This document shows positions 61,829 to 64,000 of a stretch of DNA of 64,000 bases, one piece after another; the first letter of the stretch is position 1, and every line of letters begins with the position of its first letter. Under the pieces are notes generated by a model, which was not told the DNA's origin, made no database searches, and saw nothing but the letters and a program-made list of their open reading frames with translations. Origin of the DNA: Allorhizobium undicola ORS 992 = ATCC 700741. GTDB taxonomy: Bacteria; Pseudomonadota; Alphaproteobacteria; Rhizobiales; Rhizobiaceae. A program made the position numbers and the translations under genes. The stretch covers positions 1 through 64,000 of the forward strand of contig NZ_JHXQ01000014.1 of the NCBI RefSeq assembly GCF_000621665.1, read 5' to 3'.

Positions 61829-62739
61829 TGGCGGCCCTTACGACACGTTTTCTGGCGCTTGTGCTGGTGGTTCTGGCCGTTGTCAGCCGGGTCTATGCGC
61901 AGGACGTCGCGGATGGCCAGGGGCATACGGTCAGCCTGACCATCGAACGGCTGCGTCAAACACACGTCCTGCGCGTCGGCTATGGCACTGCCGCGCCCTT
62001 CTCGTTCACCAACGCCAATGGAGACATCAGCGGATATTCGATAGACCTTTGCCGGGAAATGGCCGAGGAGATGCGGCAGATCCTGCAATTGCCGGAAATC
62101 CGGACGGAGTATGTTTTCCGCACGCCCGCCAACCGGCTACAGCTTCTGAACGAGGGCGGCATGGATATCGAATGCAATGCCAGCACGAATTTGCCGGAAC
62201 GGCGCAAGGCTGCGAATTTTGCACCGGCGCATTTCTTCATGCGCACCCGCCTTGTCAGCCTGAAGCGCAATAATATCCATAAACTCGAAGATCTGCGCGG
62301 CAAAAGCGTCAGCGTTGTGCTGGGAACGGTCAATATCAGTCAGATCCTCCAGCTCTCCCGAGAGCGCAGGCTCGGTCTCGTTACGGTGCCGGTTGACGAG
62401 GTGGAGCGAGCCTTCGAACTTGTCAACAACGGCAGTGTCTCGGCCTTCGCCATGGACGACATCCTGCTTCACGAGATGATCGCCCGATCGGGTCATCCGC
62501 AGGATTTCTCCGTCAGCGAGGAGGGGTTGGGAGAGCCTGCGGCTTATGGCTTCATGACGCGCATCAACGATCCCGAATTTGCCGATCTGGTTGCCAAGGC
62601 CCTATGGCGGGTCTATCGCAGCGACAGGATGCAGAAGATCTACGACCGATGGTTCATGCAGCCTTTCGGAGAACCGCCGCATTGCCTGAACCTTCCCATG
62701 AGCGCCGAACTGCGCGCGATGATGGAAAGCGTGGAGTAA
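61825..62739 (+). CDS. Family 3 extracellular solute-binding protein, second of tandem
   Basis: 304 residues, ATG overlapping the previous stop. Signal peptide FLALVLVVLAVVSRVYAQ. LRQTHVLRVGYGTAAPFSFT, GYSIDLCREMAEEMRQILQL, GGMDIECNASTNLPERRKAA, NFAPAHFFMRTRLVSLKRNN and VSAFAMDDILLHEMIARSGH mirror the first copy, so a gene duplication is evident. Lacks associated ABC permease genes. Together with the upstream GGDEF-EAL gene, these may act as sensors rather than transport components, which is inference. Confidence 0.85.
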   Translation: MMAALTTRFLALVLVVLAVVSRVYAQDVADGQGHTVSLTIERLRQTHVLRVGYGTAAPFSFTNANGDISGYSIDLCREMAEEMRQILQLPEIRTEYVFRTPANRLQLLNEGGMDIECNASTNLPERRKAANFAPAHFFMRTRLVSLKRNNIHKLEDLRGKSVSVVLGTVNISQILQLSRERRLGLVTVPVDEVERAFELVNNGSVSAFAMDDILLHEMIARSGHPQDFSVSEEGLGEPAAYGFMTRINDPEFADLVAKALWRVYRSDRMQKIYDRWFMQPFGEPPHCLNLPMSAELRAMMESVE

Positions 62740-62885
62740 CCTGTCCAGCCGGGGATATGCATAACACCTGTGGATAAGGCCGGGCGCAGGCAGGAGCAGG
62801 GCGATCACCCGCCGGATCTGCGCTACACCTCATGCAGGTTGGTTGAGCCCGTTTTGGTCAAGGACGCCAAAGCTGGAGCGCCTCA

Positions 62886-64000
62886 ATGAAGCGTGGGGAA
62901 ATCATGACGATGGAACATCCGGGTGATTTGCCGTTGATGCCTCTGCTGGCGGCGGCGCGTGGACAGCAACTTTCCTTCAACGATCTTTTCCGGGTTGCCG
63001 AAGGTCTTGAGCGGGCAGGCAGGCCCGTGGATGCGGCCGAGGTCTATAAAAGCTGGATCGCCTTCAATGACGGCCATCCCTTCCTGCACCTCGTGCTGTT
63101 CAATTATTCCGTGGCGCTGCGGCAATTGGGCGATGTGGCCGGGAGCATTCACGCCTTGCGCGCCTGCCTGAAGCTTGATCCGCGTTTCGGCCCTGCGCAT
63201 ATCAATCTGGGCCGGGCACTGGAGGATAGCGGCCTTGCGGCGGCAGCCATCCAGCAATGGCAGGCGCTTTTGGAGACAACGGCTGAAAGCACGGCCGATC
63301 GGGTCAGCCACAGGTTGATGGCGCTCCAGCATATTGGCCGGGTCATGGAAAATGCCAATCTGCTGGAAGAGGCGGAAACCGCGCTGTGGCAGGCCATGGA
63401 ACTGCGCCCCGACCGGACGGAGGCGGGGCAGCACTGGAGCGCGCTTCGGCAAAGGCAGTGCAAATGGCCGATCCTCGCCGCCTCCCAGCACGTTACCTTC
63501 AGGCAAATGCTGGATGCCATGTCGCCATTGGCGTTGGCCTGTTATTGCGACGATCCACTGTTTCAGCTTGCCAGGGCGCATCGTTACAGCAAATCCTTCG
63601 TCGGCAGGCCCGACATCCGCGATTTCGCAGCAAAGCCGGTGCAGGCCAAATGCGCAACGGGCAAGAGGCTGAGGGTGGGCTATGTGTCCTCGGACCTGCG
63701 CGATCATGCCGTCGGCTTTGCGCTCCGCGAGGTGCTGGAACTGCATGATCCCGCCCAGGTCGAGCTTTATGCCTATTACTGCGGCGATCCTGTCACGAAT
63801 GACGAGACGCAAAACCGCATGAAGGCCGTCTTCGCCGTCTGGCGCGACATTACGGCCATGGAGGATGACAAGGCGGCGCGCTGCATTCGCGACGATGACA
63901 TCGATATTCTGATCGATGTGAATGGTTATACGAAAAACGCCCGCACCCGTATCTTCGCCTACCGGCCGGCGCCGGTCATCGTCAATTTCTGTGGCTATCC
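62886..64000 (+). CDS. TPR plus GT41 (O-GlcNAc-transferase-like) glycosyltransferase, start only
   Basis: An uninterrupted plus-strand frame runs from ATG 62886 (or 62904) to the window end, about 371 residues. The N-terminal TPR-like helices (FRVAEGLERAGRPVDAAEVY, FNYSVALRQLGDVAGSIHAL, RACLKLDPRFGPAHINLGRA) are followed by the catalytic start KRLRVGYVSSDLRDHAVGFA and DIDILIDVNGYTKNARTRIF, AYRPAPVIVNFCGY. The latter is the diagnostic GT41 motif (DLxGYTxxARxxIxAxRPAPxQVxxxGYPG). Cytoplasmic protein glycosyltransferase of the SPINDLY/OGT family. A long frame on the opposite strand here is a shadow. Confidence 0.88.
   Translation, partial: MKRGEIMTMEHPGDLPLMPLLAAARGQQLSFNDLFRVAEGLERAGRPVDAAEVYKSWIAFNDGHPFLHLVLFNYSVALRQLGDVAGSIHALRACLKLDPRFGPAHINLGRALEDSGLAAAAIQQWQALLETTAESTADRVSHRLMALQHIGRVMENANLLEEAETALWQAMELRPDRTEAGQHWSALRQRQCKWPILAASQHVTFRQMLDAMSPLALACYCDDPLFQLARAHRYSKSFVGRPDIRDFAAKPVQAKCATGKRLRVGYVSSDLRDHAVGFALREVLELHDPAQVELYAYYCGDPVTNDETQNRMKAVFAVWRDITAMEDDKAARCIRDDDIDILIDVNGYTKNARTRIFAYRPAPVIVNFCGY

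Noticed and set aside
62883..63812. A 309-codon open frame on the minus strand
   Set aside because: It lies opposite an uninterrupted plus-strand TPR/GT41 gene with clear motifs; its own translation has no recognisable domain.
1..64000. tRNA or rRNA genes
   Set aside because: No cloverleaf with a TTCGA-type arm or rRNA-like sequence was noticed on either strand; a tRNA finder would be decisive.

Overview
The window reads as an accessory-rich stretch of a Hyphomicrobiales (Rhizobiales) alphaproteobacterium, most likely a Brucella/Ochrobactrum relative. This is an inference from protein resemblance and repeat content, not a database match. Supporting signs are an RHE_PE00001-type protein, a type II-C Cas2 remnant of rhizobial flavour, and many small palindromic intergenic repeats of the kind known in Rhizobium, Sinorhizobium and Brucella. 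No rRNA or tRNA gene and no multi-copy CRISPR array was seen.

Layout. 1-3.1 kb is an insertion-sequence scrapyard: an IS5 end, an IS3 element with recognisable inverted repeats, an RHS remnant and a second, truncated IS3. 3.6-5.8 kb holds a SnoaL-like protein and a fused double SDR oxidoreductase. 6.4-13.5 kb is a type I secretion locus: PrtD-like ABC exporter, PrtE-like adaptor, a serralysin-type RTX metalloprotease, a small exported protein and a second, convergent RTX protein. After IS5 debris, 15.0-23.3 kb is an eight-gene organosulfur operon: FMN reductase, SfnG dimethylsulfone monooxygenase, a complete branched-chain-amino-acid-type ABC transporter, and SfnB. It closes with a strong terminator. 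23.6-27.4 kb contains two divergent toxin-antitoxin modules, each running into a tyrosine recombinase gene (one intact, one decayed).

27.9-29.6 kb carries a two-gene RiPP-like locus: a 64-residue peptide with a helical leader and a three-cysteine C-terminus, followed by a radical SAM/SPASM protein with an apparent PqqD-like N-terminal domain. A sigma-54-like promoter sits in front. This is the best candidate for an undescribed system. 29.6-30.7 kb is repeats plus istB and IS481 debris.

30.7-38.3 kb is a catabolic operon on the minus strand: LysR regulator, split transketolase, SDR, TRAP binding protein and fused TRAP permease. 38.4-43.4 kb is plasmid-like or degraded material: an RHE_PE00001 protein, an unknown 449-residue protein, a truncated resolvase, an EamA pseudogene and a lone cas2 split by a small repeat. 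43.5-64 kb is more ordinary: GntR regulator with a DapA-family lyase, an ABC-F ATPase, a BNR-like exported protein, lldR-lldD, a MYG1-family protein, an FdhF/YdeP oxidoreductase, a KatE catalase, a decayed M20 amidohydrolase, a GGDEF-EAL protein, two tandem family-3 solute-binding proteins and the start of a TPR/GT41 glycosyltransferase.

Several small repeat families are scattered between genes. At least two copies show target-duplication-like junctions (inside cas2 and at 43342-43378), so they look mobile or formerly mobile rather than merely regulatory.
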